A DNA stretch of 64,000 nt from Caldilinea sp. CFX5 (GCA_021405325.1 QWII01000046.1:1-64000), one strand, 5' to 3'; counted from the stretch's first letter, positions 36,801 through 45,772 are shown. Notes: generated by a model from the sequence alone, not told the origin. Program-made: numbers and translations.

Positions 36801-38868
36801 CGATTTTGTGACCAAATGGGTGGCTGCCGCCGATCACCCAGATGACCAATTCAATTATCCTGCAGGCATAGCTGTCGATGGCAACGGCAACTTGTATGTA
36901 GCTGACACCTTCAATAACCGCGTTCAGAAGCTAGATGCCAATGGGGGCTTCGTGCGGCAGTGGGGTGGGCAAAGCGGAGACGGTGATGGACAGTTCAACG
37001 CACCTAGCGGGGTCGCTATTGATGGCAGTGGCAATTTGTACGTCGCCGACACAGGCAATCATCGCGTGCAAAAGTTCGGGGCTAATGGCGTGTTTTTAAA
37101 AAAAATAGGTGGAACACAGGGTACTGGCAATGAGCAATTCAATGTCCTGATTGGCATTGCCATAAATAAAAAGGGCGATGTATATGTGGCTGATACTGGC
37201 AACGGCCGCATTCAGATATTTAGTGCCGATTTGGAGTTCCAGAACTCGCTAACTGGGATGAGAAATCCGCGTTGGATTGCATTCAACGATGCAGGCAACC
37301 GAGTACATAGTGAACAAGATAAGCTTATAGTTTTTTTCGGTGAACGGACGGCCGAATTGCGATATGTATTAGCAGCCAATTGGGCTAGTTCGTTCCGAGA
37401 ACTGATGACACTAGTTGCTGAACGCAAACAAGGCAACAGCATCTCGGCGCGCCTAGACCAGCTTGGTTTGAGCGAGGCTGCCTTTGCCTATCTGGTACGC
37501 GCTCACGATCTGTTGATCGCCGGGGAGCCACTACAGGATGCCGAATGGGATGAGGTGGACAACATTGCGGTGCAGTCCCTAAAGCAGCGCGAATTTGCTG
37601 CTTGGCGCAAAGAGGAAAGCGATGCACGCATCACCCTCAGCCCGGATTTCTTCAAGATTGCTGAGACGGAAACGATCGTCCTCAACCGTTGGCGTGCCAG
37701 TGCAGAAGCGCGCCGCGCCTGGCAGGACAAACTGCGCAGCCGCATGGATCAAGATGCGACCCTCCTTGTGGGTCTAGCTGAAGCGGTAGACGCTTGTGAG
37801 GAGGCGACGCTGCCCTTCTTACGCGATGCTTTGGTAGCAGCGTCCAGTGAAACCGCGAAAGCACTGAGCGACCGCTTGCTGATCGACTTTCAGGTCGGCC
37901 CTTCCCTCAAAACAACCCGCGTCTCCCAAGCGATCACGACGTTGCAAAGCCTGGTCTTTGCCTTGCGGGCGGGGCAACCCGCTTTATGGTTGACTTTGGC
38001 TGATCCTGATTTTGAGGAGCGCTGGCGATGGTTGGGATCGTATGAAACGTGGAAAGCGGCGGTAGGGGTCTTCCTCTATCCTGAAAATATCTTACTACCA
38101 GGCTTACGACCAAGGAGCCACCAGACCCCTGCATTCCGTCAGTTAGCTGGGCAACTGCTCCAGTCGCAATATCGCTTCGACGCTGGTACTGCACTCAATC
38201 TGGCGCACAAATACATGAATTATGTTAACGATATCTTTAGATTGGACACAAAAGCTGCTATATACGACAGTCAGGGAAAACGGGTATATCTATTTGCTAT
38301 CGCAACCCTCGCAAGCAAATCCGTCTATTTCTCATCTTACGATCCTCACGGCTTCGAAGGGTTTGCACAAACCTGTTGGATTCCACTCTCCGCTTTTGCA
38401 GATAAAGACGCTAAGCCCGGGAACTCAAGTGCTGTTGTTGAAGATATCCTAGGCGCCATTCCGTGGTACGATGAAGAATCCTTCATTTATTTGTTTCTCA
38501 AGATTCGTCAAGGTGTACATGGGAAACTCGCTTTTGTAAAGTATAACCTGAAGACTGACATGTGGGATTCCGAACTGTCGCCGTTAGAATTGCCACAGGA
38601 AAATGCTAGATTTTCCATCGCAGCAGGACTTAGCCGTCAGACGAAAAATCCAGAGCCACTCATTGCAATAAGTATAGATCATAAGCTCTATATTAGAAAG
38701 ATAAGAAGAAACTCCTGGGAAGATGGCGATTGGAGCAAGTTCGAAATGGATTTCGAAGACGAAAACGCTGATCCGCCGAAACAGTTTACCAGTTTATTGG
38801 CCATGATCCCCTCAGGTGAATTCACCTTCGATATCATTGCACAGGGGGGTATTGGGTCACGTGGGTAG
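33871..38868 (+). CDS. Tc toxin TcA subunit, N-terminal part, with PA14 and NHL insertions (frameshifted)
   Basis: The first 1665 residues of a TcA-type pore subunit. AAGGAGATAAACT precedes ATG 33871. The N-terminal helical domain carries the TcA signature SPAAYLADLLYYM near 164-176. It is followed by an inserted PA14 lectin-like domain (about 184-325: GLLGEYFDNE, FSVRWTGFVTP, TFFTRSDDCVRLWIDD). The alpha-helical shell resumes (about 345-490). A four- to six-bladed NHL propeller is inserted at about 897-1140 (repeated GNLYVADTGNHRV). The frame ends at 38868, only because of a shift at the G6 run 38844-38849. Reading on in the -1 frame gives YWVTWVGSLFWQL and continues into the next CDS without a stop. 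The repaired protein would be about 2808 residues. Confidence 0.88.
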   Translation: MPTANLAITKLGEATGLVMPAAALDGLAQQGIKTLADIRRQRGLPATIELAPEVRAKLEAHAYLSLVADDPQTSQKLIEGNIGHITAIAGMSKANFVQKAQTMGVSAEQAATIHAKAAATQAILHNVLTSARTELANDLRAPDKYGMDEFFARQGGYDERLSAVSPAAYLADLLYYMMSYANSGGLLGEYFDNEKFEQKKLERLDPVIEFHWQQGSPDPAIEPGTFSVRWTGFVTPLYSETYTFFTRSDDCVRLWIDDKLLINNWTPHAETENYSTIDLKAGQSYRIKLEYYQGTGVATIVLLWMSQNQPKEIIPTSQLSVYSTREVNIDFLPDKLHQSYRDLPLSPEEVDRKVRQIRLCVEVLRGDLSTQALTNPQFKASYQAYLMAAYRTLLNQIGTSFDEIRLVKTAPVEQRQALADRLGIHLSVQRPGELDDLDLDPKRITEADLERLFGLVDTTHDFRAERGHITGDPTRQIKAAVITGIVPGVSADERGTIYVTLTTEKLASGKNRVNVKLFRTAARKEPQDVVVWGESMADDIQFPIEITLSNTTNINYNVTGAFIIDHAETMPNANIAIEHGSALVAWRRVNLRQQWQAQDWPEDVYSQHTLPVIDPDLIGLDDMRIPYIGATRSLCQHRQQWVSQGINELRERKNTPLSLDAVFQRMYESVTYKFTVGEQESSYTPWQTPESQFDGLRKALTGGTTAEAMTAQQRIQNELKLTVASFTRLLEIRDKYLRWKNDPANPEVTAVTDAEWEEFFSILVQAQKACFYSAWCEEEQLLVQELAKLPQNQTEVLLSPKYFWLALHESELPRWRASAEARQTWQQTLRSRSQPPLLDPDLIDENDLAQPAMGKPLTLLTDRRQYLAHRKQLMNRGRAYYWRMWQEDWSFLESSGRRINPSGVAMDASGNVYAAESGRHRVLKFDLNGCVIQQWGGTASAADGQFTDPHGVAVDAIGNLYVADTGNHRIEKFNASGDFVTKWVAAADHPDDQFNYPAGIAVDGNGNLYVADTFNNRVQKLDANGGFVRQWGGQSGDGDGQFNAPSGVAIDGSGNLYVADTGNHRVQKFGANGVFLKKIGGTQGTGNEQFNVLIGIAINKKGDVYVADTGNGRIQIFSADLEFQNSLTGMRNPRWIAFNDAGNRVHSEQDKLIVFFGERTAELRYVLAANWASSFRELMTLVAERKQGNSISARLDQLGLSEAAFAYLVRAHDLLIAGEPLQDAEWDEVDNIAVQSLKQREFAAWRKEESDARITLSPDFFKIAETETIVLNRWRASAEARRAWQDKLRSRMDQDATLLVGLAEAVDACEEATLPFLRDALVAASSETAKALSDRLLIDFQVGPSLKTTRVSQAITTLQSLVFALRAGQPALWLTLADPDFEERWRWLGSYETWKAAVGVFLYPENILLPGLRPRSHQTPAFRQLAGQLLQSQYRFDAGTALNLAHKYMNYVNDIFRLDTKAAIYDSQGKRVYLFAIATLASKSVYFSSYDPHGFEGFAQTCWIPLSAFADKDAKPGNSSAVVEDILGAIPWYDEESFIYLFLKIRQGVHGKLAFVKYNLKTDMWDSELSPLELPQENARFSIAAGLSRQTKNPEPLIAISIDHKLYIRKIRRNSWEDGDWSKFEMDFEDENADPPKQFTSLLAMIPSGEFTFDIIAQGGIGSRG
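38844..38850 (+). other. G6 frameshift site in tcA
   Basis: In the reading frame the bases are CAG GGG GGT, so 38844-38850 has the form G GGG GGT. It fits the X XXY YYZ pattern of a -1 slip site, but could also be a lost G in a homopolymer. Coding similarity continues in the -1 frame directly after it. Confidence 0.75.
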
Positions 38869-39005
38869 GTTCACTGTTCTGGCAACTCCACGGTCAATAT
38901 CTTATTGATGTATTCTGGAATGAAGGCGACAAGACTTACTATAAATTTGCGTACGAACTACCAGATCAGAAACACGAGTTCTCTACCGATTGGCGACTCA
39001 CAAAA

Positions 39006-42000
39006 GTGATTGGCTTAGGAAACTACAATAGTGCTAGTCAATACGCGCCCACGGTAATCATAGGGCAGCCCCGTGCAGACGCGCGGATCCCATTAACAAC
39101 ATATCGCACTGAAATTGAGTTGCTGATGAACGCAGTAATTCCTTATCCAAGCAGTCTAGAGCGTTGCTTGCCTATTATACCATTTGGCCCTCGGCTTCAG
39201 GGAGAAATTACATTTGCGCTTACTCCAGATCTTCTACGACGCTATTCTCTGGATCTGGGGAATCTGTTTCGGACATATACAGAAATTGGCTACCCTGAAG
39301 CAGTTCAGATCTATCTTCACGAGACATGTTTCTTCGTTCCACTCGTAATCGCCTTGCAATTGCAAAAAGCGCAAGAATACATCGCTGCGCTGAGTTGGTT
39401 CCGGGCCGTCTATGACTATATCACCCTTCAGAAAATTTACTACGGCCTGGTCGCGGAAGAAACCGGCGCCACTGGCTACGCTAGACAACAGGATTGGCTG
39501 CTCGATCCGCTCGACATACATGCCATCGCCGCAACCCGCCAGAACGCCTATACCCGCTTCACCTTCCTCGCCATCATCCGCTGTCTGCTCAATTATGCCG
39601 ATGCCGAGTTCACGCGCGATACAGTTGAAAGTCTGCCCAGGGCGCGCATGCTCTATGAAACTGCATTGGAGCTTTTGCAACTTCCAGAACTGAAGCAAGA
39701 TACGGACATCATCGGCTACTTGGAGACCACATTGGGCGTCAGTCGTAACCAGATCGGATGGCGTCAGATCCTAACGGATATGAGTCACGTCACGTCCTGG
39801 GCGACATTACGAAAAACGATAGACAACGTCCGCCAAATTATCCAAAATACGCCTGATGAGCCATCTCGTTTCGTGGAGATCAGGAAGGTCGTTGATGCTG
39901 CCTCGCACAGGCAGCGCCTGCTCACGATAGGGTCGCTATTCGAGCAACAGCGACAAGCATGGTGTGAACTCCCCAAACGTCTGCTAGGTGGTGCGGAGGT
40001 CGAGGACGCGGTTCAACAAGCGTTGCTGCGATCAGGGTACACCGCCGATGCAGAATCAGGAATCATGTTACAGGCGAAGGAGGCATTGACGGTACGCGGT
40101 GGCGGCGCCGGTTATGCCTTCGCCATTCCACCGAACCCGCTTATCAAAGCCTTGCGCCTACATGCCGAAAACAACCTGCGGAAGTTGCGCCGAGGGCGCA
40201 ACATTGCCGGTATCAAGCGCGAACTTGAGCTTTACGCCGCGCCTACGGATGTGTTGAGCGCGCTGCCCACCATTGGCGCTGGCGGGCAACTGACACTGCC
40301 GATACGCAATGCCCCCTCACCGCTCCCCTACCGCTACGAATTTTTGATCGAGCGGGCCAAACAGTTGGTCAGCCTGGCCGCTCAGATGGAAGCTGGGTTG
40401 CTGGCAGCGCTGGAGAAACGCGATGTGGAATCATACAGCTTGCTCAAGGCGCGCCAGGATGCACGTCTGGCCCGCTCCGGGGTGCGGCTGCAGAGTCTAC
40501 GGGTGAATCAGGCCAAAGATGAGGTCCGATTGGCTGAACTGCAAGGGGAGAGTGCCACGAAACAGCGGGATGCATATACCGATTGGATTGAGGCTGGGCT
40601 TAATGCCTACGAAGAGGAGATGCTTAATGCTTACGAGACAGGTGCGACAGCGCGAAGTAAGAGCGCGTTTTATAGCGCCGGTATCCAGGTCGCCCAGGCT
40701 TTTATCTCCGCTGCAGCAGGCGGGGTAACTGGAGGAGGAGCTGCCGCAGGTGCCGCAGCGGTTTCGTGGATGGCAAAAGAACAATATCACACCAATGTTG
40801 TGGCTATCGGCTCTGAGGCGCTAGCTCAGACGGCAGCAATTTGGGCAAGTCATGAGCGTCGCAAGCAGGAATGGGAGCTTCAGCGCATCTTAGCGGATAT
40901 GGCGATTCAGATTGCCGGTCAGCAGCAAAAGATTGCTGAAGATGGCGTGGCGATCATTGAACAGGAAAAAAACATCGCTCAGATGCAGGTCGATCATGCC
41001 GAACAGGTTGTAGAATTCCTGAATAACAAGTTCACCAACGTCGAACTCTACGACTGGATGAGCGGCGTGCTGGAAGGGGTCTACAGCTACTTCTTACAGC
41101 AGGCCACCGCCATGGCCAAGCTGGCGCAAAGTCAACTGGCCTTTGAACGCCAGGAAGCACCGGCGGCTTTTATCCAGGATGACTACTGGGTGGCGCCAAG
41201 CGAAGGGCAGATGGGCGGGGCCAGCGAAACGGCCACAGATCGTCACGGGTTGACCGGTTCGGCCCGTCTGTTGGCCGACCTCTATAAACTCGACCAATAT
41301 CGGGTAGAAACCGAGAAACGCAAGCTGCAACTGACCAAAGTCATCTCGCTGGCTCACCTGGCCCCCTTCGAGTTTGAACAGTTTAAGGAGAGCGGCGTCC
41401 TCACCTTTGGCACACCGATCGAACTCTTTGACCGCGACTTCCCTGGTCACTACCTGCGCCTGATCAAACGAGTGCGCACCTCGGTTGTCGCCCTCATTCC
41501 GCCCGCACACGGCATCAAGGCGACGCTCTCTACCGCCGGCGCCTCGTGGGTCGTGGTCAAGAATGATGAACTCTTCCAGCGCATTGCCCGGCCCCGCCTG
41601 CCGGAGTCAGTCGCGCTCACTTCACCGGTCAATGCCACTGGTCTCTTTGAGCTGGAGAGTCAACCCGAAATGCTCTTGCCCTTTGAAGGGCTAGGCGTTG
41701 ACACACTCTGGGAGTTCCGTATGCCCAAAGCCGCCAACCAGTTCGACTACAGCACCATCGCCGATATTTTGTTGACTATTGAGTACACCGCCCTCGATGA
41801 CTGGGACTATCGCCAGCAGGTGATCCAATCCTTGCCGACCCTGTCCAGCGGGGAGCGCCCCTTTAGCTTCCGCCATCAGTTTGCCGATGCCTGGTATGAT
41901 CTGAACAACCCACCCCAAGGTGCAAAAGCCGTGACCGTGCGCTTCCGCACCGAACGGGCGGACTTCCCGCCCAACCTGGACAGCTTGCAGATCGAGCAGG

Positions 42001-42296
42001 TGTTGCTCTACTTTGCCCGCAAACCCGGCGTGACCGACGAAATCCCCGTCACCTTGACCTCTAAGCCCGCCGGCGGCCCGGTTGCCCTGGGGGGGGCGGC
42101 TACGTCCATCGACGGCGTGATCAGCACCCGGCGCGGCAACGCCGGCGCCTGGGCGCTATTGATTGGCAGCACACCGGTTGGTGAGTGGGAACTGACCTTG
42201 CAAGACGCGGCGGTCAATTTCTGTAAAGAGGAGAAGATCGAAGACCTTCTCTTCGTGATCACCTTTGCCGGTCGGACACCGGCCTGGCCGGCATAG
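39006..42296 (+). CDS. Tc toxin TcA subunit, C-terminal part (pore and TcB-binding domains)
   Basis: This is the second part of TcA, in the -1 frame of the first; the open frame reaches back to 38844. GTG 39006 is merely the first possible start and has no ribosome site. Recognisable TcA blocks are YLHETCFFVPLVIALQL (near 104), WFRAVYDYI, the AYTRFTFLAIIRCLLNYAD helix and RARMLYETALELL. A long heptad-rich region (about 440-720), with the Gly/Ala-rich ISAAAGGVTGGGAAAGAAA hairpin near 567-586, is the pore-forming translocation channel. The C-terminal TcB-binding domain is a beta-sandwich (about 790-1090) ending with VGEWELTLQD and VITFAG. The complex would inject the TcC tip into a target cell. 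Confidence 0.88.
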   Translation: MIGLGNYNSASQYAPTVIIGQPRADARIPLTTYRTEIELLMNAVIPYPSSLERCLPIIPFGPRLQGEITFALTPDLLRRYSLDLGNLFRTYTEIGYPEAVQIYLHETCFFVPLVIALQLQKAQEYIAALSWFRAVYDYITLQKIYYGLVAEETGATGYARQQDWLLDPLDIHAIAATRQNAYTRFTFLAIIRCLLNYADAEFTRDTVESLPRARMLYETALELLQLPELKQDTDIIGYLETTLGVSRNQIGWRQILTDMSHVTSWATLRKTIDNVRQIIQNTPDEPSRFVEIRKVVDAASHRQRLLTIGSLFEQQRQAWCELPKRLLGGAEVEDAVQQALLRSGYTADAESGIMLQAKEALTVRGGGAGYAFAIPPNPLIKALRLHAENNLRKLRRGRNIAGIKRELELYAAPTDVLSALPTIGAGGQLTLPIRNAPSPLPYRYEFLIERAKQLVSLAAQMEAGLLAALEKRDVESYSLLKARQDARLARSGVRLQSLRVNQAKDEVRLAELQGESATKQRDAYTDWIEAGLNAYEEEMLNAYETGATARSKSAFYSAGIQVAQAFISAAAGGVTGGGAAAGAAAVSWMAKEQYHTNVVAIGSEALAQTAAIWASHERRKQEWELQRILADMAIQIAGQQQKIAEDGVAIIEQEKNIAQMQVDHAEQVVEFLNNKFTNVELYDWMSGVLEGVYSYFLQQATAMAKLAQSQLAFERQEAPAAFIQDDYWVAPSEGQMGGASETATDRHGLTGSARLLADLYKLDQYRVETEKRKLQLTKVISLAHLAPFEFEQFKESGVLTFGTPIELFDRDFPGHYLRLIKRVRTSVVALIPPAHGIKATLSTAGASWVVVKNDELFQRIARPRLPESVALTSPVNATGLFELESQPEMLLPFEGLGVDTLWEFRMPKAANQFDYSTIADILLTIEYTALDDWDYRQQVIQSLPTLSSGERPFSFRHQFADAWYDLNNPPQGAKAVTVRFRTERADFPPNLDSLQIEQVLLYFARKPGVTDEIPVTLTSKPAGGPVALGGAATSIDGVISTRRGNAGAWALLIGSTPVGEWELTLQDAAVNFCKEEKIEDLLFVITFAGRTPAWPA

Positions 42297-42364
42297 CGAG
42301 CGCCGGCGATCGGTGAAACAGCAGTAGGAACGGGCAGCGCATGCAAGGTAAGTGTAGCTTGTTT

Positions 42365-42393
42365 TTGACAAATCAATATATTTGAAATATATT
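42365..42393 (+). promoter_or_regulatory. promoter and operator of the gntR-dehydrogenase-etf unit
   Basis: TTGACA (42365-42370), a 17-base spacer and TATATT (42388-42393) make a near-consensus sigma70 promoter. A perfect palindrome with 9-base arms, AATATATTTgAAATATATT (42375-42393), covers spacer and -10 box and is a likely GntR-family operator. The start codon at 42411 is about 11 bases past the expected start of transcription, so the leader is very short and has no ribosome site. Confidence 0.75.
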
Positions 42394-42410
42394 TAAAATA
42401 TCCATAGCCG

Positions 42411-43130
42411 ATGAATCTTTTTTCGCACGTTTTGCCAGGAACCAGACCCTTGTTGACCTATCCATCACCCAACGAATTGCCTGGGGACGAAGAACTGCAG
42501 TTGAGTTCATTGAGCCAGCAAGCCTATCAGCGGCTGCGCGACAAGATTGTCATGCTGCATCTGGCGCCGGGCACGCTACTCCAAGAGGCCACCCTCATCG
42601 AGGAGTTGCAACTGGGACGCACCCCCATTCGGGAGGCGGTGCAACGGCTGGCCAGCGAGGGCTTGATCACCTTGCGTCCCCGCCGTGGAGCCTTTGTGGC
42701 CGATCTGAGCATTACCGACTTGCAGCAGATCTTTGAAGTGCGCCGGGTGATCGAAGGCTATGCCGCCACCCTCGCCGCCGAACGCGCCACCGCCGCCGAT
42801 TGCGCTGCCTTGCGCGCCGCCCTGGCGCAACTGCACAACGGCGACAGCAACGGCGATACCCAACGCCACATGGAAATGGATCGCCAGTTCCATCGCGCCT
42901 TGGCGCGCAGCGCCCACAACAAATATCTGGAAACAACCCTAAGCCGCCTGTATAACTTAAATTTACGCCTTTGGTTTTTAGCCCTGGCCAAGATCGGCCC
43001 CATGCGCGAATCGATTGAAGAACTGCAACGGGTCATCGCCGCCATCGAACGCCATGATGGCCCCGCCGCCGAAAGTGCCATTCGTGATCACATCACCGGC
43101 TTTCAAGCGCGGATTCGGGCCATTTTATAA
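42411..43130 (+). CDS. GntR family regulator, FCD (FadR C-terminal) domain
   Basis: The 239-residue protein has the GntR winged helix at about 35-100 (YQRLRDKIVMLHLAPGTLL, the recognition-helix region LGRTPIREAVQRLASEGLI, then the wing RGAFVADL). The all-helical FCD ligand domain follows at about 105-239, with the metal/ligand residues of the family in EVRRVIEGYAATLAAERA, MEMDRQFHRALA and AIRDHITGF. FCD members usually sense small organic acids. It stands at the head of the dehydrogenase-etf unit and directly behind its own operator-like palindrome, so it probably represses itself and the following genes until dimethylglycine, sarcosine or a related compound binds. Confidence 0.9.
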   Translation: MNLFSHVLPGTRPLLTYPSPNELPGDEELQLSSLSQQAYQRLRDKIVMLHLAPGTLLQEATLIEELQLGRTPIREAVQRLASEGLITLRPRRGAFVADLSITDLQQIFEVRRVIEGYAATLAAERATAADCAALRAALAQLHNGDSNGDTQRHMEMDRQFHRALARSAHNKYLETTLSRLYNLNLRLWFLALAKIGPMRESIEELQRVIAAIERHDGPAAESAIRDHITGFQARIRAIL

Positions 43131-43135
43131 CTGAA

Positions 43136-43228
43136 GAGATTGAGAGATAAAGAGATTGAGAGATTATGTCCACTGCCTGGCTAATCTCTCAATCTCTGAA
43201 TCTCTCAATCTCTTTATCTCTCAATCTC
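43136..43228. repeat. AGAGATTGAGAGAT-type repeat hairpin
   Basis: Bases 43136-43166 contain repeats of GAGATTGAGAGATAA. The right arm at 43182-43228 is their complement with one extra repeat unit. The hairpin separates gntR from the dehydrogenase gene and could reduce or adjust read-through. Confidence 0.65.
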
Positions 43229-43255
43229 CCCCTTTCATCCAACGGAGGACACACC

Positions 43256-45772
43256 ATGAGTACATTCCCAACCCACGCCAATGCTGTTATCATCGGCGCC
43301 GGCATTGTGGGCAACAGTATGGCCTTTCACCTGGCGAACCTGGGCTGGAAGGATCTTGTGCTGCTGGACAAAGGGCCGCTGCCCAATCCGGGCGGCTCGA
43401 CCGGCCATGCGTCCAATTTCATCTTTCTGACCGACCATTCCAAGGAGATGGCCAAGTTTACCCTGGACAGCGTCAAACAGTACAAGGAGCTGGGCGTCTT
43501 TATCCAGAGCGGCGGCATTGAGGTGGCGCGCACCATCGAACGCGCCGAGGAACTCAAGCGCCGCCTCGCTTCGGCCAAATCCTGGGGTATTGATGCCGAG
43601 TTAATTTCGCCCCAGCGCGTCAAGGAGTTGGTGCCCTTCATCAACGAGGAGATCATCCTGGGCGGCTTCTACACGCCCGGCATTGGGACGGTGGATTCGT
43701 TGCGTGGCGGCACCATCATGCGCGAAAAGGCGCAACAGATGGGCGCCCTTGCCGTCTTTGCCAATACGGAGATCCTGGATGTCCTGGTGACGAACGGCCG
43801 GATCAGTGGCGTGCGCACCACGCGCGGCGACATTAAAACCGAGACGCTCGTGGTCTGCTGCGGGATTTGGAGTCCACGCATTGCGCGCATGGCCGGCGCC
43901 TCGATCCCGCTCACGCCGGCTGTCCACCAGATGATCAGCGTCGGCCCGGTGCCGCTCTTTACCAAATCCAAGGGCGAGATCGAATACCCGATCGTGCGCG
44001 ATATGGATGTCAACGGCTATGAACGCCAACATGGCAGCGACATGGAGGTCGGCTCCTATGATCACCGCCCGATCCTCTGGGAACCCGATGACATTCCCTC
44101 GATTGAGCAGTCCAAACTCTCGCCCACTGAGTTGCCCTTTACACAGGAAGATTTCGACCCCTCGCTCGAACGGGCGCTGGAATTGATGCCGGAGATTCTC
44201 GGCGACCCCAGCGTCGGCATCCGCTACGCCATCAACGGCCTGCTCTCGCTCACGCCCGATGGCTTCCCGCTGCTGGGCGAGACGCCGGAGGTCAAGGGGT
44301 TGTGGTCGGTGGCGGCCATCTGGATCAAGGAAGCGCCCGGCATTGCCCGCGCTGTGGCCGAATGGATGACCCACGGCAGCTCGGAGATCGACTTCTCCGG
44401 TTCGGACATTGCGCGTTTCTATAACCATCAGATGACCAAACTGCACATCCGCAGCCGCACCGCCGAGGGTTTTAACAAGACCTACGGCATTGTCCACCCG
44501 CGCGAACAGTGGGCGACCAATCGCAACGTGCGGGTCAGTCCGCTCTTTGAACGGCAGAAGGCGTTGGGCGCGGTCTTCTTTGAGGCGATGGGCTTTGAGC
44601 GCCCGCAATGGTACGAAAGCAACGCCAAATTGCTCGCCAAATACAACGACCAACTGCTGCCACGCAAGTATGAGTGGGATGCCCGCTGGTGGTCGCCCAT
44701 CATCAACGCCGAGCATCTTGCCATGCGCGACAATGTGGGCATGGTCGATCTTTCGGCCTTTGCCATCTTCGACATCACCGGCCCCGGCGCGCTGGCCTAC
44801 ATGCAGAAAATGGCCGTGGCGCAGATGGATGTCGCCGTTGGCCGCGTGGTCTACACCTCCTTGCTCAACAACGCCGGCGGGATCAAGGCGGATTTGACCG
44901 TGATGCGTCTGGGCGCCAACCATTTCCGTATCGTCACCGGCGTCTTTGACGGGCCGCGCGACAAAAAGTGGTTGAGCGATCATCTGCCCGCTGACGGCTC
45001 GGCGCAACTGAGCGATGTCAGCTCTGCCTGGACGACGATTGGCGTCTGGGGGCCAAACGCGCGCAAATTGGTGCAGTCCGTCACCGAGGAAGATCTGTCC
45101 CACGCCGCCTTCCCCTTTGCCACTTGCCGCACCGTGGACATGGGGCCGATCCGCACGCTGGCCTCGCGCATCTCCTATGTGGGCGAGTTGGGCTGGGAGA
45201 TCTATGCACCGATGGAACAGGCCGGCCGCCTCTGGGATCTGCTCTGGGAAGCCGGGCAACCGCTGGGGGTCACGCCGGTGGGCATTGGCGTCTACGGCAC
45301 GACGGCCCGGTTGGAAAAATCCTATCGCCTCTATGGCGCCGAACTGGAACTGGAATACAATCTGGTGGAAGCCGGGCTGGCGCGGGCGCAGGTCAAGCCG
45401 CAGGACTTTATCGGCAAGGCCGCCTATCTGCAACAGCGCGCTACGGCGCCCGCTGCCACCCTCTGCACCCTGACCGTCGAGGAAGCCACGGCCAAATCGG
45501 GCTTCAAGCGCTACATGATGGGCCGCGAACCGATCCTGACCGCCGATGGCAAGCCGATTGAAGATGCCCACGGGCGCCGCTCCTATGTCACCAGCGCCGG
45601 CGCCGGGCCGTCACTGGGCAAACATCTCCTGATGAGCTACCTGCCGCCCCAATATGCCAAAGTGGGGACCAGCCTCAAGGTGGAATATTTCAACGAGCAC
45701 TTCCCGGTGACAGTGGCTGCCGTCGGCAACACGCCGCTCTTTGACCCGGAGAATTTGCGGATGAAGGGATAA
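43256..45772 (+). CDS. dimethylglycine/sarcosine dehydrogenase-like flavoprotein (DAO + GcvT)
   Basis: The 838-residue protein has an N-terminal FAD-dependent DAO domain (GAGIVGNS near 15; the usual covalent-FAD His site as GGSTGHAS near 47-54) and a C-terminal glycine-cleavage-T/folate-binding domain (about 430-838, with SRISYVGELGWEIY near 640 and a C-terminal GcvT barrel). Such two-domain enzymes demethylate dimethylglycine or sarcosine, pass the one-carbon unit to tetrahydrofolate, and donate electrons to ETF. The adjacent etfB and etfA fit this role. Ribosome site GGAGGACACACC precedes ATG 43256. Which N-methyl substrate it prefers cannot be told from sequence. Confidence 0.87.
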   Translation: MSTFPTHANAVIIGAGIVGNSMAFHLANLGWKDLVLLDKGPLPNPGGSTGHASNFIFLTDHSKEMAKFTLDSVKQYKELGVFIQSGGIEVARTIERAEELKRRLASAKSWGIDAELISPQRVKELVPFINEEIILGGFYTPGIGTVDSLRGGTIMREKAQQMGALAVFANTEILDVLVTNGRISGVRTTRGDIKTETLVVCCGIWSPRIARMAGASIPLTPAVHQMISVGPVPLFTKSKGEIEYPIVRDMDVNGYERQHGSDMEVGSYDHRPILWEPDDIPSIEQSKLSPTELPFTQEDFDPSLERALELMPEILGDPSVGIRYAINGLLSLTPDGFPLLGETPEVKGLWSVAAIWIKEAPGIARAVAEWMTHGSSEIDFSGSDIARFYNHQMTKLHIRSRTAEGFNKTYGIVHPREQWATNRNVRVSPLFERQKALGAVFFEAMGFERPQWYESNAKLLAKYNDQLLPRKYEWDARWWSPIINAEHLAMRDNVGMVDLSAFAIFDITGPGALAYMQKMAVAQMDVAVGRVVYTSLLNNAGGIKADLTVMRLGANHFRIVTGVFDGPRDKKWLSDHLPADGSAQLSDVSSAWTTIGVWGPNARKLVQSVTEEDLSHAAFPFATCRTVDMGPIRTLASRISYVGELGWEIYAPMEQAGRLWDLLWEAGQPLGVTPVGIGVYGTTARLEKSYRLYGAELELEYNLVEAGLARAQVKPQDFIGKAAYLQQRATAPAATLCTLTVEEATAKSGFKRYMMGREPILTADGKPIEDAHGRRSYVTSAGAGPSLGKHLLMSYLPPQYAKVGTSLKVEYFNEHFPVTVAAVGNTPLFDPENLRMKG

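Noticed and set aside
39006..42296. independent TcA-like gene
   Set aside because: No ribosome site, and coding similarity runs unbroken back to the G6 run at 38844, so it is the second part of one TcA gene.
43601..45571. 656-codon open frame on the minus strand opposite the dehydrogenase gene
   Set aside because: It is a shadow of the GC-rich dehydrogenase gene; its product has no domain and is rich in His/Arg/Gly, as expected from the antisense frame.
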